This document shows positions 34,801 through 43,739 of a stretch of 64,000 nt of DNA, piece after piece (the first letter of the stretch is position 1; each line of letters begins with the position of its first letter). The notes under the pieces are model-generated. The model ran no database searches and was not told the DNA's origin. It was given only the letters and a program-made list of their open reading frames with translations. The DNA lies in assembly GCA_965230045.1 (NCBI GenBank), contig OZ245940.1, positions 868,001 through 932,000 of the forward strand. Reading direction: 5' to 3'. This stretch comes from G963662905 sp965230045. Lineage in GTDB: Bacteria > Bacteroidota > Bacteroidia > Bacteroidales > WRLA01. The translations under genes and the position numbers were made by a program.

Positions 34801-37800
34801 ATACTCCTTCTGGTTTAACTGGTCTTGCCGGTGCCGAAACTGATGGTAACTTCTTCTATGTTACTAAGTGGGCCGATAACCAGATTTGTAAATTCAATAT
34901 GGACGGTACTTTCGTTGAAATTTTCACTATCGGTGGTGTTTCTGGTCTCCGTGACCTTGCTTTCGATGGTACTTATTTCTATGGTGGTGCTGCATCTACT
35001 ACCATTTATGAAATGGACTTCAATAGCCAGACACTCGTAAGCAGTATCTCTTCTGCATCTGCAGCACGTGCTATTTCTTATGACGCTGGTCAGGATGGTT
35101 TCTGGGTAAATAACTGGGATTCTGATCTTACACTTACAAGCCGTACAGGTGCTACACTGAATACAATCAGCAGCCCTCCAAGTATTTATGGTATGGCTTA
35201 TGATGACATCTCTGCTGGTGGTCCATTCCTGTGGTTATTCTCAGGTACTACATCAGGTGGTGGATGTCAGATTGAACAAATGGAAATCGCTACAGGTAAC
35301 CTTACAGGTCTTGCACACAGCGTAAGTGGCGACCTTGGTGCTGACGGTATTGCTGGTGGTCTTTGGATTCAGCCAGGTATCGTTTCAGGTTTCACTACTA
35401 TTGGTGGTCTGATGCAGGCTTCACCTGACCTTCTTTTCGGTTACGAACTCGCCGCTGGTGGCGGTGGTGGTGGCGGAAGCCAGGCCGAAAACCTGATTGC
35501 TTACAACGTTTACCGTGATGGTGGTTTCATCGCTCAAACCGATGCTGATACACGCACATATACTGACGTTTATGCTCCTGCAGGAACACACGAATACTCT
35601 GTAACAGCTGTTTACGAAGCTCCTACAGCCGGTGAATCTTTCGAAGAAGGTCCTATCGAACTTTATATCTTCGGTGAAGGTACTCTTTCAGGTACTGTAA
35701 GTGTAATGGGAACTCCTCTGGTACCGCTGGAAGGCGCTACTGTTACTGCTTTCCGCGAAGTAGGTGATGAACTTATCTATACTGCTGAAGCAACTACTGA
35801 TGCCAATGGTGCATACAGTATGACTGTTCTCGAAGCTTCTTATACTGTTGTTTGTGAAGCTGCTGATTTTGAATCACAAGAAGTTGTGGGACAATCTGTA
35901 GCAAATGGTGGCAACACTATTGTTGATTTCATTATGCTTGAGTCTCCGGCACCTGCATTGGGTGTTTATGCTGAGCGTAATTTCGAACATACTCAGGTTG
36001 ATGTTACATGGTACGAGCCAAGCAACTATTATCAAATTATTTATGATAATGACGATGCTACAAACGTAACTGCATGGGACGTTGCCGGTAATATGCACGC
36101 TGTTAAATTTACTCCTGCCGGATATCCTACTGATGTTCTTGGTGGTTATGTGAATATTTATGACGGTAGCTGGCCAAGTGGCAACAACCTGCAGCCTTTC
36201 ACTATGTTTGCTGCTTTAGCTGATGGTGAAGGTGGAATGCCAGGTACTATGCTCGACAGTATTACTGTTACTCCTGCTGCTCATGGTTGGGTTGAATTTA
36301 ACTTCGCTGGCGGTAACTTCGTCGAAGAAGGTGATTTCTTCATTATCATGCGTCAGGATACTGATTATCCAAACTGTGCCCCAATTGCTGTTGACGCTAC
36401 TGCCGGTGCAAACCGTAGCTACAGCCGTTACATCACTGGTGACAAAGAATGGGAACTCAGTGCTTATCAGGATTATATGATCCGTGCAAAAGTTTATGGT
36501 GATAACAGTGGCCGCGCTGCAACTGAATTCAATGCCGAACTGAACCTTGCACAAGCAACAACTGCCAATACTTTAAGTAAGTATTCTGTAGCAGCTGCTC
36601 AGGTGAATACTCAGAAACTGGGTCAGTTTGTATCTCTTTCTACTGAAAGTGTACGTGGCCTCGAAAGCTATACTATTTTCCGTCTTGAAGACGGTCAGCA
36701 AAACAGCCCTGATACCTGGACACTCCTCGACGAAGGCGTTACTGCTACCGAATGGACTGATATGGATTGGCCTTCACTCGAAAATGGTTTCTACGTTTAC
36801 GCTGTAGTTAGTGTTTATACTTATAACCAATCTCCTGCTGCATTCTCTAATGTAGTTCCTAAAGGTCAGGATTCTGAAGTTACTGTTAATGTTACTACCA
36901 ACACTGGCGACAACCCTGAAGGCGCACTCGTAAGTTTTGCCCCTCAAGCTGGTGGTTACCCAATTGAAATGACAGCTCCTGCCGATGGTATTACTTTCTT
37001 CCACGAACTTCCTAACGCTTGGTATGACCTTACCGTTAGCAAACCTGGTTATGAATCTTATATCCTCGAAGGACTGTATGTTAATCAGGATATGGAAATC
37101 GACGCTGTTCTGACGGAAGCATGTCTGTCTCCACAGATGTTCCACGTTACTATGGACGGTATCGCTACATGGTTGCCACCAGTACTTGACTACGAAGAAG
37201 TATTCTTCGAAGGCTTTGAAGGTGGTATGATCCCTTCAGGTTGGACTCAGATTACTGATCCTGCTATGAACCCAGACCAGTGGGTAGTTCAAACAGGTGG
37301 TGCAGGTGGAAACCCAGCAGGCGCATTCGAAGGTGAATACAACGCACTCTTCGATGGTAGCTCTGCTATTACCAAGCTTGTTACTCCTGAAATCGACCTC
37401 GGCGGTGCCATTGCTCCTGAACTCAGCTTCTGGTTTGCACAACCTGCAAGCAGTGGACAAGACAAATTGTCTGTATTCTACAAGAATACTGCAAGCGGTA
37501 GCTGGGAAGCTCTTATGAGCGAAGCCGGTGATGTACCTTTCTGGACTAAGAAGAACATTGAACTTCCGAACCCAACAGCTACTTATTACATCGCATTCGA
37601 AGGAACAGCTCCTGAAACTGGTGGTAATGGCGTAAGCCTCGACAATGTACGCGTAGTTAAAGGTGTTGAGCCTGGCGACGACCGCGCACTCGAAGGTTAT
37701 AACGTTTACCTCAATGGTGTATTCCAGGACTTCACTACAGAACTTACTTACACTTACACTGGTCTTACAGTAGCTCAGGCATACATTGGTGGCGTAAGCG

Positions 37801-40800
37801 CTAAATATACCAACTGCGAAAGCCCAATTGTACTCTATCCGTTTACATATTATACTTGTGACTTCTTCGCTCCTATCCGTAACCTCGAAGCCAGCCTCAT
37901 CAATTGTGATGTTCAGCTGACTTGGGAACCACCGGGAGACCTCGAACCACAGGAATACGATATCATTTACACTGACAATACTGCTGAGAACGCTACTGCA
38001 TGGAACGTAGTAAACAGTGAAAATGCACTCCGCATGACACCTGCAGGTTATCCTTGCGATGTATTGACTGTTTCAGTTAATATCTTCGACGGTACATGGC
38101 CAGCCGGTAACATCCTTACTCCTATGGAAGTTCTTGTTTATGCCGGTGACGGTACAGGCGGACTCCCGGGAACTATGCTCGGCAGCAAAGTTGTTACTCC
38201 TGCTGATTACAACTGGGTTGACGTTGACGTAAGTGATCTTGGTATCACTATTTCTGACGGAGACTTCTACGTTTCTATGAAACAAATTGGTACTTATCCT
38301 GACTGTCCTCCAATTGCAATCGACGAAGGAGCTGGTGTAAACCGTTCTTACAGCCGTGCCGATGGTGACCCATGGGGTGTTGCTTCTTACCAGGACTTCA
38401 TGTTCAAAGCACATGTTTATGGTATGTACTTCGGTGACCGCGTTATTGAAGGTGGCAGTGTAAACGTACCTGCTACAGCCAATGCTGCTGCACTTACTGC
38501 AAACGAGCCTGTTGTTCAAACTGGTATGCAGGATGTCCAGAATGGTAAATTTGTATATGCTGATGGCCGCGAAATGCGTGCCCTCCGTGGTTATAACGTT
38601 TACCGTGACGGTGATAAAATCAATGACGTTCTCCTGAGCGCTGGTTCTACAGTTTATACTGATACTCCTCCTTACGGTGGTGTTTATGTATATGGTGTTA
38701 CTGCTGAGTATGACGAAGGTCACGCTTGTGCTGTTGAAGTTGAAGTTGATGTTTGCGGTCACCTGCCAGCACCAACTGATCTCGCTGGAGAAGATGTTGA
38801 CTATACTGCACACCTGTGGTGGAATGCTCCAAGCACAAGCCTCAGCACATGGATGCATTATGACGACGGTGAATACACAGGTAGCGTGGGTGCTGGTGAA
38901 GCACAATTCGACGTTGCTATCCGCTTCCCTGTTGATGCACTTGCTCCTTATGACGGTTTGAGTATGACTACACTCCGCATCTATATGTCAACCAGTGGTG
39001 TTAACTCACTCTATACAGGTAAAGTTTGGACAAAAACCGGTTCTAATGACCCAGAACTCGTTGCTGAAATCGAAATCGATGAAGCTTCTATCGTTTGGGA
39101 TGCATGGAACGACTACGAACTCGAAACTCCACTTGTAATCGATGCTACTAAAGAACTTTGGTTCGGTTATTACATCGATGAGCCTGCTGACGATTTCGCA
39201 GCTGCTGGTTCTTCTGTTGCTCAGGATGGTCTTGGAAACATGATCTATTACGGCGGCGCATGGGCTACACTGCTCGAGCTTGCTCCAACACTCGACTATA
39301 ACTGGATGCTCCGTGGTTATGTTACTGATGACGCTGGCGACCGCATGGAAATGAGCGCTATCGCCAATACATCAACTTACAATACATTTGGTGAGCTTGC
39401 CAACAACAATGTTGAACCACAAACTACTGTTCTGCCTACTGGCAGCCGCGCAGTACTGCTTGGTTACAATGTTTACCGTGATGGTGACGACGAACCAGTG
39501 AACATGGATGTAATTCCTGATACTACTTATGATGATGTTGACCTCCTCCCAGGTTATTACGACTATGTTGTAACAGCTGTTTATGACGAAGGTGAATCTT
39601 ATCCAGAAGGACCTATCACTGTGAAAATCGGTGAAGATCTTCCTGTACCTCCAGTACCAAATGCTGATGTTCAATGTAATGATGTAGTTCTTTCTTGGGG
39701 TAGCGCTTCGGCTAAACTCTGGGATGACTTCGAAATGTATGCAGACTTTACACTTGACCTGAACCCATGGATCCTCAACGACGTTGACGGTGCCACTACT
39801 TACGGTTTCACAGGAATTGCATTCCCGAACTCAGGTGCTGCTATGGCATTCATCGCATTTAACTCACTGGCAACTGATCCTCCAATGGACGAAAACCTTG
39901 CTTACAGTGGTGACAAATTCGCAGCTTGCTTCGCAGCAACTACTCCTCCAAACAACGATTGGATGATTACACCAATGCTTATGATCGACGAAGGTGATGT
40001 ATTTAGCTTCATGGCTAAAACATATACTGATGAGTATGGTCTTGAGCGCTTCAAAGTTGCTGTAAGTACTACAGGTACTAATCCTGAAGACTTCACAGTA
40101 ATCAGCGAAGGTGAATACGAAGAAGCTCCTGCAGATGCTTATGGCATGTTTGAATATGACCTCTCCGCTTATGCTGGTCAGGAAATCCACATTGCTATCA
40201 ACTGTGTTTCTAACGACGCATTCATCTTTATGGTTGACGACGTTTATGTGGGTCCTGCACAAGGTAAAGACCGCATTGCAGGTAATCCTGCAGTACGTGG
40301 CACTGTTGCCCGCGCAGAAGTAGCATGGAATGGCGAAGTTTATGCTCCTGCATCTAATGCACGCATCGAACGCGACTTGCTGGGTTACAATGTATTCATG
40401 GACGATGTTCAGGTGAACACTGAGCTCGTTGATGAAAACACTTATACTGTAGAAGACCTCGAAGCCGGTACTTACGGATTCCAAATCAATGCAGTTTACG
40501 ATGAAGGTACATCTGCACGCACTGATGTTGTTGAAGTAACTATTGAAGAGTATGTTGCTGTTAGCGACCTCGCTGGTGAAATTAATATGGATGGTTACCC
40601 AGAACTGACTTGGTCAGCTCCTGCAGGCCGTGCTCTGGAAAGCTACAAAGTTTACCGTGATGGTGAAATGATTGCCGAAGGCGTCACTGAAACCACTTAC
40701 GTAGATGAAACAGTTACTACTGAGCTCGCATGTTATACTGTTGTTGCTGTTTACACTGACTGTGAAAGCGTACCTTCTAATGAAGTATGTGTAACAGTAG

Positions 40801-41054
40801 GTATCAACGACATCAACGGTAATGAGCTTAGCGTATATCCGAACCCTGCAACAGACGTAGTTAATGTACGTCACAGCGGACAGATTGAACAAATCACCGT
40901 TGTAAATGCTGTAGGTCAGGTTGTTGCTGAAATCATGACCAACGAAACAAATGTTGCTATCAACGTTTCAACTTACGAATCAGGTGTTTACATGCTGCGT
41001 ATGCGTGCTGCCGATGGCACACTCACAACTAAGCGTGTTACTATTGCTGAATAA
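31815..41054 (+). CDS. Giant (3079-residue) multidomain surface protein with T9SS tail
   Basis: This exported protein has a signal peptide (about 1-23) and a T9SS type A sorting domain (about 2999-3079; LSVYPNPATDVVNVRH ... SGVYMLRMRA). Between them are mosaic beta-domains: carboxypeptidase-regulatory-like modules (about 206-290, 1289-1375, 1687-1765), a 155-residue unit seen three times (about 320-477, 1404-1562, 2048-2200; each with AVKFTPAGYP or a variant, GMPGTMLDS and SAYQDFMIRA), a related unit (2343-2505), MAM/choice-of-anchor-J-like domains (about 714-865, 1797-1949, 2633-2812; FEGFEGG.IP.GW) and fibronectin-III-like modules with YNVYRDGD. A GGGGGGG linker lies near 1215. No catalytic motif was found. 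Codon choice is strongly biased to GCT, GGT, GTT, GAC and AAC, which suggests high expression. An adhesin or matrix role is inferred. Confidence 0.88.
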   Translation: MRKLTKILSLMMAVLLSSTMAFADFVEVGGGTSTENYVPFYGYYGNGWSKVIYLQSELGGDAITIEKIAHQIANTPSGYSMPDQTIWMKTTSETSFSSADYTDPAANGFIKVFEGTIDYTATPLEWLEIEFNVADFDYNGTDNLVIMWENRKNAWGSGYPQWHYQSLANRSVHKYQDGSFPATSGSINNYVPNARFFYTPAPPAVDAWISGVVEDVASGDPVNGALVVATDGTDTFSGYTDDNGVFVVQTDENTYDLTISKIGFGTVNVNGIVTTIPDTTVLPAAVELALEPYEPMFVEATVNATDDACLVEWGLPSGDYEIVYDDGVAENMIAWFTGGNMNAVKFTPAGYPAIVKGGKIYVGDGSYPAGGAFLNVDFGVAVYAADGVNGMPGTLLDSIVVTPTEYGWVNFMGLNAEVLSGDFYIAMVQGGDYPDCAPIGIDETAPQKFRSYSRNLSQGGAWGVSAYQDFMIRAIVEGSNSGSGDYARAATIWPAKIEGQTSQNPMNTTFGKEGSPEYNIISGAATRGVDHYIVYRVSNFDPEDPMDPGTETLLNNNVSGLSYNDNGFGAQPSGYYRYNVYAAYESGEVSDAAVSNVVGHALSADVTFEVSTTDGESPAGAIVNMTGLAYPYFTATETVPASGTLVVEDVDFGDYDITVQLSGYDFYELSSYTVDGEETIVVILAESKYAPSNLFVEATTLFATWNEPSNAIASEGFEGGAIPAGWSTQQVSGSANWEVTTGGHSGNPAAAHTGTYNALLYSSSASAWLISPEYDLTVCTSEATLTFWHTQPVWAGDQDNLEVYYRTGGGAWQLLEDYTSSITSWTEESITLTGDQLATDFQIGFLGNAAYGYGMGIDDVAILGDFEVAASSYMVYLDGAQVGTADVTEYQYTDLNFGQTYVAGVAAVYSSGVSDIITYEFTAAFLPPPRNLEGEVVDHDAILTWDFPLAGGPYGDGDRSDILVSASADAESHVGNTSNGGTTDAQFDLQFSYDVDTPSGLTGLAGAETDGNFFYVTKWADNQICKFNMDGTFVEIFTIGGVSGLRDLAFDGTYFYGGAASTTIYEMDFNSQTLVSSISSASAARAISYDAGQDGFWVNNWDSDLTLTSRTGATLNTISSPPSIYGMAYDDISAGGPFLWLFSGTTSGGGCQIEQMEIATGNLTGLAHSVSGDLGADGIAGGLWIQPGIVSGFTTIGGLMQASPDLLFGYELAAGGGGGGGSQAENLIAYNVYRDGGFIAQTDADTRTYTDVYAPAGTHEYSVTAVYEAPTAGESFEEGPIELYIFGEGTLSGTVSVMGTPLVPLEGATVTAFREVGDELIYTAEATTDANGAYSMTVLEASYTVVCEAADFESQEVVGQSVANGGNTIVDFIMLESPAPALGVYAERNFEHTQVDVTWYEPSNYYQIIYDNDDATNVTAWDVAGNMHAVKFTPAGYPTDVLGGYVNIYDGSWPSGNNLQPFTMFAALADGEGGMPGTMLDSITVTPAAHGWVEFNFAGGNFVEEGDFFIIMRQDTDYPNCAPIAVDATAGANRSYSRYITGDKEWELSAYQDYMIRAKVYGDNSGRAATEFNAELNLAQATTANTLSKYSVAAAQVNTQKLGQFVSLSTESVRGLESYTIFRLEDGQQNSPDTWTLLDEGVTATEWTDMDWPSLENGFYVYAVVSVYTYNQSPAAFSNVVPKGQDSEVTVNVTTNTGDNPEGALVSFAPQAGGYPIEMTAPADGITFFHELPNAWYDLTVSKPGYESYILEGLYVNQDMEIDAVLTEACLSPQMFHVTMDGIATWLPPVLDYEEVFFEGFEGGMIPSGWTQITDPAMNPDQWVVQTGGAGGNPAGAFEGEYNALFDGSSAITKLVTPEIDLGGAIAPELSFWFAQPASSGQDKLSVFYKNTASGSWEALMSEAGDVPFWTKKNIELPNPTATYYIAFEGTAPETGGNGVSLDNVRVVKGVEPGDDRALEGYNVYLNGVFQDFTTELTYTYTGLTVAQAYIGGVSAKYTNCESPIVLYPFTYYTCDFFAPIRNLEASLINCDVQLTWEPPGDLEPQEYDIIYTDNTAENATAWNVVNSENALRMTPAGYPCDVLTVSVNIFDGTWPAGNILTPMEVLVYAGDGTGGLPGTMLGSKVVTPADYNWVDVDVSDLGITISDGDFYVSMKQIGTYPDCPPIAIDEGAGVNRSYSRADGDPWGVASYQDFMFKAHVYGMYFGDRVIEGGSVNVPATANAAALTANEPVVQTGMQDVQNGKFVYADGREMRALRGYNVYRDGDKINDVLLSAGSTVYTDTPPYGGVYVYGVTAEYDEGHACAVEVEVDVCGHLPAPTDLAGEDVDYTAHLWWNAPSTSLSTWMHYDDGEYTGSVGAGEAQFDVAIRFPVDALAPYDGLSMTTLRIYMSTSGVNSLYTGKVWTKTGSNDPELVAEIEIDEASIVWDAWNDYELETPLVIDATKELWFGYYIDEPADDFAAAGSSVAQDGLGNMIYYGGAWATLLELAPTLDYNWMLRGYVTDDAGDRMEMSAIANTSTYNTFGELANNNVEPQTTVLPTGSRAVLLGYNVYRDGDDEPVNMDVIPDTTYDDVDLLPGYYDYVVTAVYDEGESYPEGPITVKIGEDLPVPPVPNADVQCNDVVLSWGSASAKLWDDFEMYADFTLDLNPWILNDVDGATTYGFTGIAFPNSGAAMAFIAFNSLATDPPMDENLAYSGDKFAACFAATTPPNNDWMITPMLMIDEGDVFSFMAKTYTDEYGLERFKVAVSTTGTNPEDFTVISEGEYEEAPADAYGMFEYDLSAYAGQEIHIAINCVSNDAFIFMVDDVYVGPAQGKDRIAGNPAVRGTVARAEVAWNGEVYAPASNARIERDLLGYNVFMDDVQVNTELVDENTYTVEDLEAGTYGFQINAVYDEGTSARTDVVEVTIEEYVAVSDLAGEINMDGYPELTWSAPAGRALESYKVYRDGEMIAEGVTETTYVDETVTTELACYTVVAVYTDCESVPSNEVCVTVGINDINGNELSVYPNPATDVVNVRHSGQIEQITVVNAVGQVVAEIMTNETNVAINVSTYESGVYMLRMRAADGTLTTKRVTIAE

Positions 41055-41078
41055 GCATTAGCACTTTAGAATACTTCC

Positions 41079-41109
41079 AAAGCGTCCCGAATTCTCGGGG
41101 CGCTTTTTT
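41079..41109 (+). terminator. Terminator of the giant gene
   Basis: AAAGCGtCCCGA and TCGGGgCGCTTT arms are followed by six T, 25 bases after the stop codon. Confidence 0.88.
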
Positions 41110-41135
41110 GCTTTTAGTGAAGAAAGGAATTTGTT

Positions 41136-41143
41136 TATTTTTG
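41136..41143 (+). promoter_or_regulatory. TAnnTTTG promoter box of the acyl-AMP ligase gene
   Basis: TATTTTTG lies 31 bases before the ATG at 41175, just after the giant gene's terminator. Confidence 0.55.
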
Positions 41144-41174
41144 CCAATAGGATTGTTTATTTTAATAGAACCGG

Positions 41175-42839
41175 ATGAAAAAATGCACAACACTTCAGGA
41201 ATTATTGTACCGGGCATCCTCTTTTCCGAAAGATCATGGTATTGGATTTATTGATGCCCAGGGAATAACTCATTTTACTTCCTATCAGCAGCTATATAAT
41301 CTTGCCGGAAGAGGCGCCACCGTGTTGAAATCAATGACCGCTCAAAAGGAAGCAATTATTGTCCTGAAAAGAAATGAAGACATTGTACAGGCATTTTGGG
41401 CTTGTGTGTATGCTGGGATTGTACCCACGATTTTACAGGCGCCTATGAGTTTTGAACCGCAAAATCAAAGCTTGATTAAATTAAAGAATGTTGCCCATCT
41501 GCTTGATAACCCAGTTATAATTTGGGATGAACCTTCAGAAGCTTGTGACTCGATCGGTTTGGACAATACTGCTGTTTATTGGGGAAAATGCTGGGAAATC
41601 TTGGAAACAGAGTTTGCTCAAACCCGTATTGCAGTTCAACAACACGACCGCGCATATGTTCAGTTTAGCTCTGGCAGTACCGGTTTGCCCAAAGGAGTTT
41701 CCCTAACGCACAACAATATTTTAAACAATCTTGAAGCCATATCTATAGGTTTGCAGTTTCATCCTTTTAAACCTACAGTAAACTGGATGCCATTATACCA
41801 CGATATGGGTCTTATGGGATATCATTTAACCACTTTGTTTGCTTCTACACCCCAATATCATATCGATACGCTTGATTTTGTGCGTAATCCATATTTATGG
41901 CTCGATGCCTTGTCAGATAAAAAGGCGGGTATTACGGGATGTCCGAATTTTGGATTGGTGCTAACAAACCGCTATTTAAAAAGGCGTCCTCATAATGAAA
42001 ACTGGGATTTTTCAGCCATGGAGGGAATGCTCAATGGAGCAGAACCCATTTCTCCCCGCGTGATGTATGAGTTTAATGAATTGCTTGCACCTTATAAGTT
42101 CAGCCCTAAAGCCATGATGCCGGTCTATGGTATGGCGGAAGCTACGTTGGCCATTAGTTTTACGGATTATTTTGCGGATCGAAAGGCGTATCATTTTTCC
42201 CGAACCCGCATTGTGCGCGATAATTTTGCAGAAATCCTTCCCTACGATCATCCCGATGCCATGGAAATTGTGGCCGTGGGAAAAGCGCTCAAAAATATTG
42301 CATTCCGCATTGTTGATGAAGATAATGAATTAAAAATTGAGCAGCAAATCGGGCATATTCAAATCAAAGGTGCCAGCGTAACAAAAGGCTATTACTCAAA
42401 AGAAGCCAATAAAGATCTGTTTACAGCCGATGGCTGGCTGCGCACTGGCGATATGGGTTTTGTGTATGATGGTCAGCTTTTTATTTCCGGCCGTTTTAAA
42501 GATATCATTTTCTTTGGGGGCAGGAACCTCTATGCGCACGACTTTGAATATATCGCCCAGCAAATCGAGGGCCTGCAATACGGCAAAGTTGTTTTTAACG
42601 GCTATTTCGACGATCAGGCAGGACAGGACCGTGTGATTTGCTTTTTGGCAGGCATCAGCCCGTCAAAAAGAGAAATGATATCTAAAGAGCTCAAGAGCCT
42701 GATAATGGACCGCATGGGCGTTTCCACACACGAAATTGTTTGGGTAAAACCCATCCAGATTCCCAAAACATCCAGCGGAAAGCTGCAACGCTATAAATTG
42801 CTCGATGCTTTTCTTAAAGGTGAAATCCAAAGCAGTTAA
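41175..42839 (+). CDS. Fatty-acyl-AMP ligase (FAAL-like adenylating enzyme)
   Basis: This 554-residue ANL-superfamily enzyme would activate a fatty or similar acid as its AMP ester and load it on a carrier protein. The phosphate loop is VQFSSGSTGLPKGV. PLYHDMGLMGYH is a hallmark of the FAAL branch rather than acyl-CoA synthetases, and PVYGMAEATL and LRTGDMGFVYDGQLFISGR follow. The C-terminal lysine lies in IPKTSSGKLQRYK. An acyl carrier protein gene follows 89 bases downstream, which fits direct transfer. No polyketide or peptide synthetase gene is in the window, so the final product is unknown. Confidence 0.88.
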   Translation: MKKCTTLQELLYRASSFPKDHGIGFIDAQGITHFTSYQQLYNLAGRGATVLKSMTAQKEAIIVLKRNEDIVQAFWACVYAGIVPTILQAPMSFEPQNQSLIKLKNVAHLLDNPVIIWDEPSEACDSIGLDNTAVYWGKCWEILETEFAQTRIAVQQHDRAYVQFSSGSTGLPKGVSLTHNNILNNLEAISIGLQFHPFKPTVNWMPLYHDMGLMGYHLTTLFASTPQYHIDTLDFVRNPYLWLDALSDKKAGITGCPNFGLVLTNRYLKRRPHNENWDFSAMEGMLNGAEPISPRVMYEFNELLAPYKFSPKAMMPVYGMAEATLAISFTDYFADRKAYHFSRTRIVRDNFAEILPYDHPDAMEIVAVGKALKNIAFRIVDEDNELKIEQQIGHIQIKGASVTKGYYSKEANKDLFTADGWLRTGDMGFVYDGQLFISGRFKDIIFFGGRNLYAHDFEYIAQQIEGLQYGKVVFNGYFDDQAGQDRVICFLAGISPSKREMISKELKSLIMDRMGVSTHEIVWVKPIQIPKTSSGKLQRYKLLDAFLKGEIQSS

Positions 42840-42878
42840 CAAAATTGTGCTGGAAGCAATATTCTTCAGCTTATTTGC

Positions 42879-42886
42879 TAATTTTG
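42879..42886 (+). promoter_or_regulatory. TAnnTTTG box before the acyl carrier protein gene
   Basis: TAATTTTG lies 42 bases before the ATG at 42929. The carrier protein may therefore be expressed separately from the ligase. Confidence 0.5.
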
Positions 42887-42928
42887 CGAGCTGTAGATTA
42901 ATACTAATGTTATCAATATCATCCGACT

Positions 42929-43177
42929 ATGAAAATTGAAGAGTTTATCGAAAAAATCGAAGAAGAATTTGAAGATATAGAACCCGGCAGTGTAAAACCT
43001 GATACGGTGTTCAGGGAAGTTTTTGAATGGAATTCCATTAATGCCCTTATCTACATTGCTATGGTAAAAACCGAATACGATGTGAGTATCAATGCGGAAG
43101 AAATTGCTTCTTCAAAAACCATTCAGGATCTTTTCGATCTGATCAGCAAGAAAGTGGAAGCCGGCGAAACTGAATAA
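42929..43177 (+). CDS. Acyl carrier protein, partner of the upstream FAAL
   Basis: This 82-residue acidic four-helix carrier is not the housekeeping AcpP type. The attachment serine is in EWNSINALIYIAMV (near residue 36), where most ACPs have DSL. A phosphopantetheine arm on this serine would accept the acyl group activated by the ligase at 41175-42839. Length and acidity fit an ACP fully. It ends before a strong bidirectional terminator. Confidence 0.88.
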   Translation: MKIEEFIEKIEEEFEDIEPGSVKPDTVFREVFEWNSINALIYIAMVKTEYDVSINAEEIASSKTIQDLFDLISKKVEAGETE

Positions 43178-43197
43178 ATTTTTGCTGTTTCAAAAAA

Positions 43198-43236
43198 AAA
43201 GGCTGTTTTCCTTTATTGGGAAAACAGCCTTTTTTT
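43198..43236. terminator. Bidirectional terminator between convergent genes
   Basis: AAAGGCTGTTTTCC and GGGAAAACAGCCTTT arms have a six-base loop and A/T runs on both sides. Confidence 0.92.
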
Positions 43237-43248
43237 ATCCGGAATTTA

Positions 43249-43674
43249 TTATTGTCGCGTAAACACTGCGGTTAACTGCAACTGATTGCCATTGTATTTC
43301 GAAAATTCGATTTGGTTTTCCCCGGTCAATGTGCCAAATGCGCTAACTGTCCATGATTCACCGCTGCCGATTTCCTGTGTGGGCACCGTAATGGTCGATT
43401 CGGTAACAATGGCGTAGGCTTCAATTTCCACGCCCAGTTGCATATAGTTTTTGAGCAAAACCTGCGCAGAATTGGATGGGTCGGCCACAATCGTTACCGG
43501 ATAGGTATTGTCTGTGCTTTTCGTTGATTCCTGACACAGCCAGGTCCCGGTAAAATTGTCCCGCGCGTCTGTTGTGGGATCAATAATTTCGTCTTCCTCC
43601 GTACAGGATGACATAAATAAGCCTGTAATCATTAAAAGAATCAGTATTCCTGCGAAAGTTCTGCTCTGCTTCAT
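43249..43674 (-). CDS. Small lipoprotein, function unknown
   Basis: This 141-residue lipoprotein has a signal ending LFMSSC (Cys near 24), an acidic stretch (TEEDEIIDPTTDARD) and then NFTGTWLCQESTK followed by alternating strands. The FTGTW start of the mature domain resembles the lipocalin-like small lipoproteins common in Bacteroidota. I can give no specific function. It stands alone between a terminator and the T9SS-tailed thioredoxin gene. Confidence 0.75.
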   Translation of the reverse strand: MKQSRTFAGILILLMITGLFMSSCTEEDEIIDPTTDARDNFTGTWLCQESTKSTDNTYPVTIVADPSNSAQVLLKNYMQLGVEIEAYAIVTESTITVPTQEIGSGESWTVSAFGTLTGENQIEFSKYNGNQLQLTAVFTRQ

Positions 43675-43739
43675 GTTTGTGCGTGTTTGAATTGAGCAGT
43701 AAAATTACAAAATAGCGGGATTAATCAAGCTTGGTCTAT

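Noticed and set aside
38073..40484. Long minus-strand open frames (277 and 206 codons) inside the giant gene
   Set aside because: They are antisense shadows produced by the strongly biased codon use of the giant gene; compositions are rich in Cys, Ser, Ile and Asn with no domain, and similar shadows occur along the whole gene.
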